DNA of 64,000 bases from Bipolaris cookei (taxonomy: Eukaryota > Ascomycota > Dothideomycetes > Pleosporales > Pleosporaceae): contig NRSV01000052.1 in NCBI GenBank assembly GCA_002286855.1, positions 1 to 64,000 of the forward strand, written 5' to 3'. Every line of letters starts with the position of its first letter. The stretch's first letter is position 1. The translations under genes and the position numbers were made by a program. Below the pieces are notes generated by a model. It saw only the letters and a program-made list of their open reading frames with translations. It was not told the DNA's origin and did not search any database. Shown here in pieces: positions 9,471 through 20,072 of this stretch.

Positions 9471-11788
9471 TCAGAAACATTTCAGTTCAACAAGAAGGTT
9501 GGCTTCAAAGTCCTTGAGTAGCCCAACGGTCTTCGTTGACTGGTGGAATTGCATAGCTTCGGCCAAGTCCGGTACAAATCTGTCTCCGTAGCCTCTGAAC
9601 TCTACTGTGTTTGCATTGCCCTCAGTAAACCCGTCAACTTCAATGTTTAGTCCAAAACTTTCTTGCCAGTTCTCACAGGAGAGTGGGAAGGCCCACCTCT
9701 TCGCGTTTTTACCGTTTACAGCTACCGTCATGTTTCGCGCGTTGTCACCCCAATCCCATGCGGTAATGAACGCGTATTCGTAGTTGACGAAGTCGACACT
9801 CAGGAGTTTCTTGCCGGCGGGAGCAGCATTAACATTGGAAAAGGTTACGCCAGCGCTGCGATCGATGTATCCGACCTTTGATCCCGCTGGCAAGCAGGCG
9901 CCCTCTGCACAAGATACCACTTGTGCTGACCCGGAGAGAGATGCATCGGCAGCTGAATGGTATGCGTGAGAACGTAGCGGAGCAGCTGCCTCCACATCGG
10001 ATAGCATTCATAGGCGTAATTCGTGACCAGCAAGATCGAGAGTTTGTGAGCCAGAAACAGCACCCAGGTCCTTCGCAGCCCAGACGTCACGTGCATTGGC
10101 TAATGCAATACCAAGTGAGGCCAAATTCACTTCGACAGTCTGAGAATCATTTCTCCAATTCGCAACACCCAAAACCTGTCTTGAGCCTGAAAGCTCACCC
10201 AGCCATATATCCCATTTACTTTCGGTGTTACGCTGGATCATTTTTGCTGGCTTAGCAAGCGGATCCTGGTCAATGGCAATAACCTCTTTGTTCGTCATGA
10301 TGTCTATAGAAGATTGGCTAAGGCGATTTGAGTCAAGAGCCGCACCCATGATTAGAGGGGACTTGTTGATCGCCCACATGCCGAAGTGGAAGCGCTCTTC
10401 TTCCTCGGAAAGTGCCTTGAGACCGATGCTATGTACATTAGCCGGTTTCCGGAGGATCTGAATAAGACACATACAAATAAATAAATAAATCAATTTTAAG
10501 TGCTATCTGGTTCCCTTACGGGTCTATGAACACTTTTCCTTCTTTTACGAAAGTAGAGCAAACATAGCAGGTCTCTCTGCTTAAAAACTTCTATAACTGC
10601 CTACTGCTGTTCTCTTCCTCTTCTCTCTCCGAACCGTCGCTGACTGTGTTGCCCCTCTTCGGGGTATCAGAGAGAGAATGTATGTGTGGTAAGCCTCTGT
10701 TAGAAGCTTAGCATGTTGAACGGCTTCCACGCCGTCATGTCGGTATTTGCAACCTCGATCGCCACTTTAAGGTGCTCAAGTAGGCCTGTGTCTAGGAGCC
10801 ACTGGCCAGCTATTGCTGCCTTATCCTTATCCTTAAGGAGTTCCTGGATTTGTGTTGTGCCCGCGCGGGCAAGAAGGTTGGTCCTAGCTATCTTCGTGTC
10901 TGGGCAGTACACAAGACACATACATCAACATGTCCATATCGGCAAAGGCGCCGGTATTGGAATGTCCAAAGTAAGGCACAATATGGTTCGTGATTCACCA
11001 GACACTGCGCCAGGCGTTGTAGATGTCGTTGCTCATTCTCCATGTAGTTCCAATGTCGGCAGCCCATTCACCGACGTTAGTTCCGGTGCCCCTGACAGAT
11101 TCGTAGGTGCGAAGTTAGTGCATATCTCACATGCATTTCGTAAATGTATCTCTTACCATTGGCAAACGTAGTATTGGATATCGCGGTTGACAGCATCCAG
11201 CTCAGCTGCCATATGTTGGAAACGAGCGGGCGATTGAGCCTCAGCAGAGCTTGAATCAACCATGGTCGTATTCGATGTAGAATAGCAGTTGTCGTACCTG
11301 ATTCATGTCAGCTATGGGTTTAGAGTAAATTAAATGATGTTCTCTTACTTCAGGCTGTCTCCACCCCATTCTGCAAAGCTCTCTGCATCCAATTGCTCGA
11401 AGTCCAGACTTGCAAGCAGTGCTTCAGATCCGCACTGCAGGTAGCCAGCTCCAGAGTAGAGACCAAAGTACAGTCCAAGGTTATGGAGAAAGTCACCAAG
11501 TGCCTTGCCACCAGATGGAAAGAGTGTCTGGTTCCATTCCAGTCTACCTTTAGGATCTCGGTCTTTTGAATTCCAACCGCAGTCAACCGTCACGAAGTTA
11601 TAACCAACACTTTGAAACCCAAGATCTACGAGTCCTCGAGCATTCTCATGAATCTTCTTTTCATCGGGGAGGCAATTTCAGGTGTTGTACGAGTTCCATC
11701 CCATGGGAGGTGTTGGAGAACGTACAAGTTTCGCAGCAACCCGATGCATGAGCAGCGACGCTGCGAACAAAAGTGAAGTGGCTGTCAT
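9471..11788 (-). pseudogene. GH27 alpha-galactosidase, three nonsense codons and a LINE in an intron
   Basis: Exons 11788-11349, 11297-11157, 11091-10924 and 10428-9471 join in frame to 569 codons with GT-AG introns. The protein would release alpha-1,6-galactose from galactomannan or raffinose-type sugars. It has a signal peptide (MTATSLLFAASLLMHRVAA), PPMGWNSYN, the nucleophile motif KYDNC spanning the first splice junction, WRMSNDI with the acid/base aspartate, and a C-terminal beta domain and NPCBM-like region (VGYIDRSAG, TAWDWGDN). In-frame TGA codons lie at 11678-11680 (codon 37), 10995-10997 (codon 226) and 10008-10010 (codon 390). The third intron (10429-10923) is swollen from about 46 bp by a LINE fragment. 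The exon structure is sound but the protein is dead. Confidence 0.85.
10476..10912 (-). mobile_element. 5'-truncated non-LTR retrotransposon (LINE) 3' end
   Basis: The insert is flanked by a 12-bp direct repeat, AAGACACATACA (10464-10475 and 10913-10924). On the minus strand it carries the end of a long ORF (RAGTTQIQELLKD, GQWLLDTGLLEHLKVAIE) ending at 10700. The wording resembles the tail of fungal LINE reverse transcriptase/RNase H proteins. After about 210 bp of 3' untranslated sequence comes an (ATTT)n tail against the target duplication. These are the marks of target-primed reverse transcription with 5' truncation. It sits in an intron of the GH27 gene, and the duplicated target includes the splice donor. 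Confidence 0.75.
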
Positions 11789-12477
11789 GATGGTCTTCTA
11801 TCCTTGAGGGTGCAATTGATGCGTGTCTACAAGCAGCTAATTCATAGAATTTTATTAAATACCCGGTGGATATGACGATGCATGCTACATGACCTAGAAT
11901 GAAGCGGCATCATGGCGTCGGGCCACGGAGGAATTGATCGCGATGCGTACAGTCTCAGTCTTAGGTTGCATCGCCTGGCTTAACCACAACAGCTTCAAGT
12001 AGCGATCATCAAAAGAACAAGAGTTTATTGCAAGGATTAAACTCCATCTCGGATACGTGTGAGGAGAACCTTTGCCTTTTATCCGGGGAGAGGATGCAGA
12101 TAGTACCCCGCGCACGCTAATGTGAAATCGCGACGTCATGTCAACAGGAACTAAAAGTGGCTATACCGATGATTTTGACAGATTTGCAGGAGGCGGGAAA
12201 GTTCATTGTAGCTTTGAAGGTTATATTTTTGGAAATAAAATAAGTAATGGGTACTATGGAGAGATAAATGAAGAAACATGAATTCAAAATTAACTTTTTC
12301 TTTATACTATTCGGTCTATTTACTGTCTCGGTATGACTGCAAGGAATTTTCGACTCAATATTTACACAAGATTTCCATTCGTATGGAAGTAGATCAAGCA
12401 ATTATTACCACAGCTTGGTCTATTGTTCGTGCGCAAATTATGTACAATCATGCTCCCTGCATTCCACCACAAAGGGT
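11789..12477. other. intergenic: GH27 promoter side and GH3 3' flank
   Basis: AT-rich, with no convincing ORF. Both neighbours are on the minus strand, so this holds the upstream region of GH27 and the 3' region of GH3. Confidence 0.5.
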
Positions 12478-14820
12478 TCAAGCCACGGTCTGGTTGCCTG
12501 CATCTGGCGGCTGGGGCCATCTGTCCAGAATCGTCTCTTCACCTGTAATAGTCAATGCCAACTCAGCCTGGGTAGGCTCGTCGAGGAGTAGTGTGTATTC
12601 GCCGGGATAGATAACGGTGTTGCCAAACTGATCCACTCTAGCCAATTCTCCGAGTGTAAGCGGAAGCAATGCTGACTTTGCCGTGCCCCCATGGATGTCT
12701 CTGAGCCTCGCATATGTAATCAGAGTCTTCAGTGGGTATGGCTTAGGTCCAACCTCGCCCTTGATGAAAGCGAGAGTGACGAAATCCGATGTTCGATTAC
12801 CCTTGTTTGCCACAGTGACCTCCAGTGGTGCAACCTCACACAAATCTTTGTACTGCTGTGTGCAGCTATTCAAGGTTTCTTGGATATCGTGGGTTAGACT
12901 TTCTTCGCTAGCAAAACTGGCCTCAAAAGTGGTGTAATGTAGACCGAAGCCAAATGGCTGAACGGATTCATTGAACCAACGATAAGTACGACCAGGACTT
13001 TCAGCGTGTGGTCGCAAGTTCATGTCAAGCATGGAGAGCTTCACATAATCTGCCGGATATTCCGTTATTGGCAAACGACCTGCAACGGCATGCGCACCGG
13101 AAATGACGTTTAGTATCGCTGGACCGCCATCTTGGCCAGGCCAATTTGCCCAGATGATTGAGTTGACGCCTTCCATGGACAAGAGAGGGGAGTGATCAGT
13201 CATATCACCAAGCGTGATGACAACAAGCGGCTTGCCAAGTTTTGCTAATTTGGCAAGAAGGTCAATTTGTACTTGAGGAAAACTAATTGTAGTGCGATCG
13301 TAACCTTCTTGCGCCACTGTCCAGTCTTGACCACCAAAGTAAAGGATATAGTCAGATTTCTCAGCCGCATCGAGCGCGTTGGTAGTCCAGTTGTCGGGCA
13401 CACTTGAGTTCTGAATCATCGGGCCCCAGGCTACGGCCATATCTAATCCCAGTTGTTCACCAGCGAATACTGGGGAGTGCCGGTAAGGAGGCGGACCACT
13501 GTAAATGCCCTGGAGCTTGGAAGAGTCGTTGGCCCAGAAACCGATCATAGCCACCTTTGATTCGTTCGTGAGAGGCAATGGAAGTGTGTGGTCGTTCTTT
13601 AACATGACTAAACCTTCAGAGGTAACTTGCAGGGATAGTTGTCGTGCTTCGGGCGTGTTAACGTCTTTATAACTCAAGTTTGCGTAAGTCGCCTTCGCGC
13701 CATCAAAGTAGCCGGCATGGACTAGACCTTCGTATTGTCGAGTCAATGCTTTATCCACAACAGAAATATTTAGAAGACCTTGTGCCCAAGCTCCTGGAAT
13801 ATCTGACGATCCACTGTATTCACAGCTAAGATCCATGCCCTTGGCAAAAGCAAGTGCGGTGCCTTGCGCAAGGGTTTCGACGTATTTGTGGTTCTCAGAG
13901 ATATCTGCAACAGCTTCACAATCACTAGTAATGTAGTTATTGTTATTCGTCCAGTTCCAGTGGTCCCTCAGGATTGTTTGAAGAACGTAGGTGTCAGCGC
14001 ATGTTGGAACGCCGTTGATTGCATTGTAGCTGCACATGAATGATCCGACCTTCGAATCACGCGCGCACTGTTGAAATGGCGGCATGTAGTACTCTGCGAG
14101 GTCTTGGATGGTGATTTTTGCACTGAAGTTGTGTCGATCGTATCCTCCCCAAGCTTCCATGTCGTAACCCACATAGTGTTTGCATGTTGCAATGATCTTT
14201 CTCTGAGATTGGTTACCCTCGAGGCCAGCAAGGAGACTCTTGGTGTACCCTTTGATTCGCCGAATGTCCTCTCCGGGGGATTCACTGGCTCGGCCCCATC
14301 GTATATCGCGGACGGGATTGATGTCAGGGGTCCAATAGTCCACAGGAGCAACTCCACCGTTTCCGAACGCTCGAGCCTCGTTTCCGATGATGTTGGCGAT
14401 TTTGAAAATAAGATCATCATCAAAAGCTGCCGCCATGAGTATTGGCATAGGAAACGAAGTAGCGTTTTTGAAAGGTTCGATGAATTTGATTCCTGGCGCT
14501 CCAGCTACACCGTGTAGAGCTTCGCCCCACCAGTTATACGCTGGAAGACCCAATCTTGATACACCCTTGGATTTACTACATCTTTTTTTAGAAGAATGCC
14601 TTGGATGACTTGAGGAACTTGCATACCTGACGAGGTTATCCAGCTTTTCTTGCGGCTCCATAGCTGCGACTAGAGCCACTGCCCTCTCGTGAGGAGGCGC
14701 ATTGACATCGCAAATCGCATTGGTACTCAAAGGACCATTGCTACAATCAGGACCGATTGCGTACGACGTTGATATCAACGAGGCACCAAGGACCACAGCA
14801 GTAGAGAGGACATGCATCAT
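12478..14820 (-). CDS. GH3 beta-xylosidase, secreted
   Basis: This enzyme removes xylose from the non-reducing ends of xylo-oligosaccharides outside the cell. A signal peptide (MMHVLSTAVVLGASLISTSYA) is followed by the GH3 N-terminal barrel with LGLPAYNWWGEALHGVAG and nucleophile motif YITSDCEA. The GH3 C-terminal domain (VAMIGFWAND, IIWANWPGQDGG) and a C-terminal Fn3-like domain follow. The plain ORF is 780 codons, but 14576-14626 is a 51-bp GTATGC...TAG intron that happens to stay open. Its removal turns a 17-residue basic insert into the family-like NLVSKSKGVSRLGLP and gives 763 residues, the usual length. It is intact, unlike its GH2 and GH27 neighbours, and is transcribed in the same direction as both. 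Confidence 0.92.
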   Translation of the reverse strand: MMHVLSTAVVLGASLISTSYAIGPDCSNGPLSTNAICDVNAPPHERAVALVAAMEPQEKLDNLVRYASSSSHPRHSSKKRCSKSKGVSRLGLPAYNWWGEALHGVAGAPGIKFIEPFKNATSFPMPILMAAAFDDDLIFKIANIIGNEARAFGNGGVAPVDYWTPDINPVRDIRWGRASESPGEDIRRIKGYTKSLLAGLEGNQSQRKIIATCKHYVGYDMEAWGGYDRHNFSAKITIQDLAEYYMPPFQQCARDSKVGSFMCSYNAINGVPTCADTYVLQTILRDHWNWTNNNNYITSDCEAVADISENHKYVETLAQGTALAFAKGMDLSCEYSGSSDIPGAWAQGLLNISVVDKALTRQYEGLVHAGYFDGAKATYANLSYKDVNTPEARQLSLQVTSEGLVMLKNDHTLPLPLTNESKVAMIGFWANDSSKLQGIYSGPPPYRHSPVFAGEQLGLDMAVAWGPMIQNSSVPDNWTTNALDAAEKSDYILYFGGQDWTVAQEGYDRTTISFPQVQIDLLAKLAKLGKPLVVITLGDMTDHSPLLSMEGVNSIIWANWPGQDGGPAILNVISGAHAVAGRLPITEYPADYVKLSMLDMNLRPHAESPGRTYRWFNESVQPFGFGLHYTTFEASFASEESLTHDIQETLNSCTQQYKDLCEVAPLEVTVANKGNRTSDFVTLAFIKGEVGPKPYPLKTLITYARLRDIHGGTAKSALLPLTLGELARVDQFGNTVIYPGEYTLLLDEPTQAELALTITGEETILDRWPQPPDAGNQTVA

Positions 14821-15182
14821 GGCTGACCTCTGGACACGATTACAGCTTAAAGCAACGCATAGACCGCTGGACGTAGTCGACCTTTTATGGCCTGTCTACC
14901 ATGCAGCTCCCAAGTATTGAGGGATCGGTAAAATACATACGCAGATTGGCTCATGTCATATCTGATCAAAATTTACTCCGCTTTTTGCAGTAGATAGAAA
15001 AGTACCTTGTTACCCCGCGCACAAGGCCCCTGGATCTGCGCAACGGTGTTCTGCGATCATCCCGACCAAATAAACGGCATTCAGCCACCGGCTTGAATGT
15101 GATACGATGCGTGCATCACATCAATCTGCATATAAGCTCATTAATCCGAGTCCCTGGAGAAGGTTTACGCCAGGAATGAGGC
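14821..15182. other. GH3 upstream region
   Basis: Non-coding. It should hold the GH3 promoter and the 3' flank of the gene relic below. No motif is strong enough to name. Confidence 0.4.
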
Positions 15183-15283
15183 TTAGGTACAGTCTAATGT
15201 GGTGGTAGGCAAAAGCTTTGTACGTGAACACTGGAAATAGTAATTAAGCGCTTCTTCGGATGACTCTACGTATCTCCAATTTA

Positions 15284-17069
15284 AGCTAGCCGACCAGGAT
15301 ATTGATCACCAGGGGATGTTGATCACTCACAAATCTCAGCACTCCCGCACAAAACACCTGTTTATTTTCTCAACGTAGTTACAATTGCCACTTTGTACAC
15401 ATGGACTGAAGTGTCTGAGCTGCTGTTTCAGCTGCTCTTCTTTCTGTAGCCTTTTCCTCAGCATTGAAATCGCGTTGTGCCTCAAGAAGCTGTGAGGCCT
15501 GTACAACAACCATGATTGTCTATACATTTGCAAAGCGTTCATATAGGTTAACACGAACCTTCTTTCGTGGCCATAGAGGCTTAAGAGCCTCAAGTTGACT
15601 ATAGAGTCTTTTATTATCTGTTTCAAGCTGTGCTGCTCGGGTATTAGCTACTCCAAGTGCCTTGCCAACTTTTCCAATAAACTGGTGGGTCTTGCGCCCA
15701 AGATTCTCATCCTTGCGAAGCTGTCGCTGCGCTATAAGAACCTCACGGGGTCCGTGAGGTTTAGAGAGATAACTCTGAGCAGTTTGAGGTTGAGTCTGAC
15801 GAGGTGGCGTAATAGGCTTTTGAGATACCTGGGATGAGTTGACTACCCGGTTAATATTAAATGGACAGATACCAGCAGTAGCCCATCCCGCTCGTATAAC
15901 TCTCTCAGTAATTGCGCGCTCTCTTACGTAATGATAAGCTATGATAAAGCGCTCTTTTTAAACAGGCTCTGCGTCATTAAGGTACGAAAGGACCTGGATT
16001 TGTTGCCGGTAGAACCTCTTCATGACGGAGAATACTGAGAGATCTAGAGGCTGTAGGACATGAGAAGAATGAGCAGGTAGAAACAGAAGATAGACTTTGT
16101 TCTGTTTGCAAGCCTATAGGAAATCCAGACTAATATGGCTGCCGTGGCCATTTAGGATCAGCATCTTCCAGCCATCCTCCATGGGCGCCGTGTCGGGCAG
16201 AAACACGCGTCTTAGGCACTCAGCACCTATCACATTTGATGTCCAACCATTATCAGAGGTTGTATAAAGCCAGTCAGGAATTGTCGCAGGAAACCAGGTA
16301 CTCTGTAGGTTCTTTCCTTTAGATATAACTGAACAGCACAGTTTCTTGCCTGTAGTTGATACGCACTCAATTATTGATGCCCACTCGCGGTTCTCTGGGG
16401 ACTGATGATAAGCCTTCTTCTGACTAGATGCGAACACTGTAGTGTTGGCATATACACTTAAGGCCTTCTCAGTCTCGTCCATATTCCATATATCCTCAGC
16501 TCTTATACCTAGCGCCGTACGAGTTTTCTTAAAGAGCTCAAGAAACGCGCGTACTTGTACTGGTGTTACTCCCTTAGCTTGAGTAGCTTTAATATTTCGA
16601 CCTACAACAGATGCGACGCGTGGGTTACGCTTGAGGAAGGTAGCCATCCAATGCTTGCCTACAGGTCTCCCGTCTCCATTCATCCGGAGGATTCGGTTCG
16701 CCATTTCTCGTGCGCGTGGGTGGGAGGGAGGGAGGAAAGGCGCGTGCGTCTTCTTCAAGTATCTATTATACAAGAAACTCCTCTTGCTCTGGAGTCAATC
16801 GCTGCTGGTATACGTGGCTGGCTTGGTGGCTTTGTCTGCCGTGTATGCGGGTCGAGATTGTAGATTGTGGGTTGTTGTACGCTTTTGCAGCAGCCCTTTG
16901 ACTTGTAAAAACACCAGCATTAATATCGCGGATAGCTGCTTGTATAGTTGCTTCACGGTCGGCCATTTTAGTTGAGTATGTAGAGAGATGACAAGTGTTT
17001 TTTGCGGGAGTGCTGAGATTTGTGAGTGATGAACATCCCCCGGTGATCAACATCCCAGTCGGCTAGCTT
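15284..17069 (-). mobile_element. pogo-like DNA transposon inserted in an exon
   Basis: Both ends carry long inverted repeats (left AGCTAGCCGACCAGGAT near 15284, right ending ATCCCAGTCGGCTAGCT at 17069). They share about 70 bp, including CTCACAAATCTCAGCACTCC. A TTAA lies at each junction, consistent with a TA duplication. One minus-strand transposase gene fills the inside. This terminal repeat differs from those of families A and B. Confidence 0.82.
15379..16966 (-). pseudogene. pogo-type (DDE_1) transposase, disrupted
   Basis: ATG at 16966 starts MADREATIQAAIRDINAGVF and a psq-type helix-turn-helix (SQRAAAKAYNNPQSTISTRI). Tandem stop codons follow after EEFLV near 16770, and a frameshift comes shortly after. 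The middle part has NMDETE (first catalytic aspartate) and LILNGHGSH, in which the second catalytic aspartate of the usual DGH is asparagine. After a stop at 16114 the same frame gives HVLQPLDLSVF with the third aspartate and a long charged C-terminal part to 15379. The D-to-N change alone should abolish catalysis, and GAT to AAT is a G-to-A transition. Confidence 0.82.
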
Positions 17070-17425
17070 AAGCATGGAATATTGACTGCGCGCTGGACAG
17101 CAGCAATTGCAAAGTACCATCCAGAAATCAGCCCAGGAAAGCCAAGACAATCAGCAACTTGTGGAAAGATCTCAGTGCGCTTGATCCCGGTCTCGACTGC
17201 ATCAAGAACAAGGTTGGAATATGCAGCATTAACAAAGGGCTGTGCACCTTTGGAAGTCTAACTTTGAATATCTAGCGGCAAACATCATGATCTGGTGACT
17301 CACCCTTGTCTTTCACTGCTCTTGTCCTAATGAAAGTGAGAGCTAAAGCCCCACATGTGCCATTTTTGAGAAAGACACTGCATTGAGGAGTCTTCCGATC
17401 TCGCTGAATTCGCTATAGAGCTCTG

Positions 17426-18075
17426 CTTCTTTAATATTTCAGTTTAATTATGTGTGGTGCGAGAATTCTAATGAGATAATGCATTGTGGTAACATTGATG
17501 GTGAATGCTTTGGCGCGCGTCCACGTCTTTAAGTTCTAAGAGCGATTCCAAGAAGCTCTAGAAACACAAGGTTGTTTGCATGTGGGAGATTGTTTGATTC
17601 TGGGGGTGCTTTTACCGGAAAGGGAGTGATATATAGGTGTTTAGGATAATTCAAATGCCTTAGAAGCGATGATGACGAAGGAAGAATGCCGGACTAGACA
17701 TTTGCTTATATCATTATGTTCTTTGACCTCTCCACAATACTAAGATTGGATTTTGTCGCATAAACCAGAAAGAATAGGTCTTAGACCTCCTGATAAATAC
17801 TGGCAATTCAATCAATTGTTAGAGGTCTTGAATGACTATGTCGCACAGGAGGAAACTAGTGTACAAAAGAGGCAAAAATTTGACTTGTTGGCTTTGGTAT
17901 CGCCAAACGCAAAACAAAAAGACGCATATTGTACAGATATGAATGCTGCAAACGCATTCCAGGAAACCCAGCATACACCATTCGTAATGCCCCAACCAAA
18001 ATATTGCGTCCACACCAATGGGAGAACAACGCCTAACCAATAAAAGAAAAAATATCGAGATACACAAGCGTACAA
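17426..18075. other. intergenic, mostly uninterpretable
   Basis: Upstream part of the split gene relic and 3' flank of the SAT4-family gene. A plus-strand frame of about 96 codons ends near 18043 but starts without ATG for most of its length and has no family resemblance. Confidence 0.4.
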
Positions 18076-20072
18076 TTACAAAACATTGCGTACAATGACG
18101 AGCGGACTGCTTCTCACATCGCGAACAGGAGGCATGCGCCCAGTCTCCGGAGCAACCGATGCATGATAAAAACTATGCGATGGAGACGGCTCATTGAGAA
18201 AAACGTTCGTCCTAGCGGGAGAGCGCGAATGGCTGAAAAGCGGATACGTCGGAATGCAAGGCGACTCCACGGGCGAGAAAGCGTGCTCACTCGACGAGTC
18301 TCGTACACGTGAAGGAGATAGTGGTGAGAACTGGTGGATGCGTTCGGAATCTGGACTGCTGAACCAGCCGTTGATAGCTGTGCCCATAGGAGAAACCAGG
18401 TCTTCAATAGATCTCCTCCGTACGTTGCCTTGATTCATTGTTGACAACGGAGGGGTTTGTAAACGTGGGTTCGAACTGAATTTGGGTAGTTGGATGCGTT
18501 GGGAGGGGTAACCACAGAGTAGCCTCTTAGTCGAAGCAGTGCTTTGTCCTGTCATGGAATGTTTGTTGCAAGATACTGAAGTCTCTGGTGATAAATACGG
18601 CGATGCCTGGGGTGGTGTAAATTTGGTTCTTGATTGCTCATATCGGGAGAACAAAGATCGTTCATTGCGCGACGCAGTCGAAGTTGGAGTATCGGAGCCG
18701 TCCAAGTAGAAGGAGGTTGGTGTAGGGTGGCCGAGACGAGGTGTTTTTGGAGGTGGAATAGGTGCTTTTCTTGAGGGCATAAAAGAATGCGTGAGTAGCG
18801 CTTGCGGTGATGTACTCCATGGAGACAGCATTCTTAAGCTTTGCGTTCGTGAGCTCACTAGCTCGTGGCTTTGCCTCTCTAAAGAACTACTGTGCGGTAT
18901 ATGTATGCTGAGACCTCGTACACACGATTTCTGTTTTGGCGACATCTGTAGCGCTCCGGTTGCCATAGGGCTTGTCGACCTTGCGAAGGGAATACCAGGC
19001 GAGACTTTTGGTACACGTTCATAGTGATCAATACTTTCAGGATCGGAATTTCGCAAAACATCATCCCTCTTCTTTTGATGTCTCCGAAACCAGATTGATA
19101 TCGGATGGCCAACCTTTTTGTCCTGTAGATGCATTGAAAATCTCATGGAGTTAGATCCTTGAAATCTATGACTAAGCTCCCTACAGTAAGGCACCATGAA
19201 TGGAATGCTCGCAGTGATGATGCTCATACATAAGTGAACCTGCGATGCGACCAGTGGTTCCCAAATTCGATGGTGGCCATGTTGCTGTGGTATAGTAGGA
19301 TAGACCCAGATGGTTCGAACAATTGTCCCTGCAACGACAAGGAGGCGAGGAGAAAAACACGAGACAACCGCCATTTTGCGACAGAGAGGCATTTGAAGAG
19401 ATGCGACTATGTTTATGGGAACGGTAACCAGAGTGATCTCAGTCAGTACATCGAATGCACAATAGACAACCCAGAAAATGCGCTATAAGAATCAGTATCT
19501 ATATTATATACGCATGATTGCTTGAATGACCAACTTACAAAATTAAGACAATGTGGATCAGTAGTTTTCCATGGATGTGGAAGTGCACATTGCAATGCGA
19601 TAGTTACCAAAGACACTAAAGTCCAGGCGGAGATGAAGATGCCAAGAGTGAGTACTATGCGGCGAAGGAATTGTCGGCTCGCCACAATATTGAAGAAAAG
19701 GACGAGAATAGAGAGCTTAGGAAAGCATACGCCCGATATATAAAACAGTTCCGATATATAATATCCTTTGGAAAGAATGTCTGCCTTCGAAAAAGTCAAG
19801 GAGGTGGACGTAGCGCGACCGTTGGCTGTAAGAATGAGCACAGTAGCAGGTAAGCTGATGGCGAATATCTGGCTTCGTTAGCCCTATGGTGGAGTTCAGT
19901 AGTTCCTAGGTTCACCTACAGATGCTATGAGAATAAAACTATCGTCCAAGCCAACCTTTCGGAAAACAATTGTCTTAGCGATCTGCCGCGCAATGAGAAC
20001 GACCACCACAGCCACTGCGAGAGTCCATGAGACCAGCTTGATAGCGTCCATATGACCCTGTATGATCGCCAT
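18076..20072 (-). CDS. SAT4/rhodopsin-fold integral membrane protein with long Ser/Pro-rich tail
   Basis: Exons 20072-19916, 19825-19539 and 19482-18076 (introns 90 and 56 bp, GT-AG) give 616 residues. ATG 20072 is the first in frame. The N-terminal half has about six to seven hydrophobic helices: SWTLAVAVVVVLIARQIA, FYISGVCFPKLSILVLFFNI, IVLTLGIFISAWTLVSLVTI, FWVVYCAFDVLTEITLVTV, LLVVAGTIVRTIWVY and VHLCMSIITASIPFMVPYC. It also has the family's VGLDDSFILIAS and the KLS motif. Proteins of this large fungal family are plasma-membrane or vacuolar, and some (PTH11-like) act in surface sensing. The roughly 370-residue C-terminal tail is basic, rich in Ser and Pro, and probably cytosolic. The function of this member is unknown. 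Confidence 0.8.

Larger units (their letters stand above)
15183..17425 (-). pseudogene. unidentified gene relic split by a pogo-like transposon
   Basis: Minus-strand coding sequence upstream of the element includes LYSEFSEIGRLLNAVSFSKM (near 17420-17360), then a one-base frame change, FIRTRAVKDKG, a 64-bp GT-AG intron (about 17266-17310), and AQPFVNAAYSNLVLDAVETG continuing to VQRAVNIPC at 17073. Beyond the element the same frame resumes as LNWRYVESSEEALNYYFQCS and ends in TAA at 15183-15185. Removing the element and one copy of its TA restores the codon exactly, so the transposon landed in an exon. The family is not recognised. With a frameshift and an insertion it is not functional. Confidence 0.6.

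Noticed and set aside
17753..18043. 96-codon plus-strand frame
   Set aside because: It begins without ATG, has no family match, and lies between a relic and a 3' flank.
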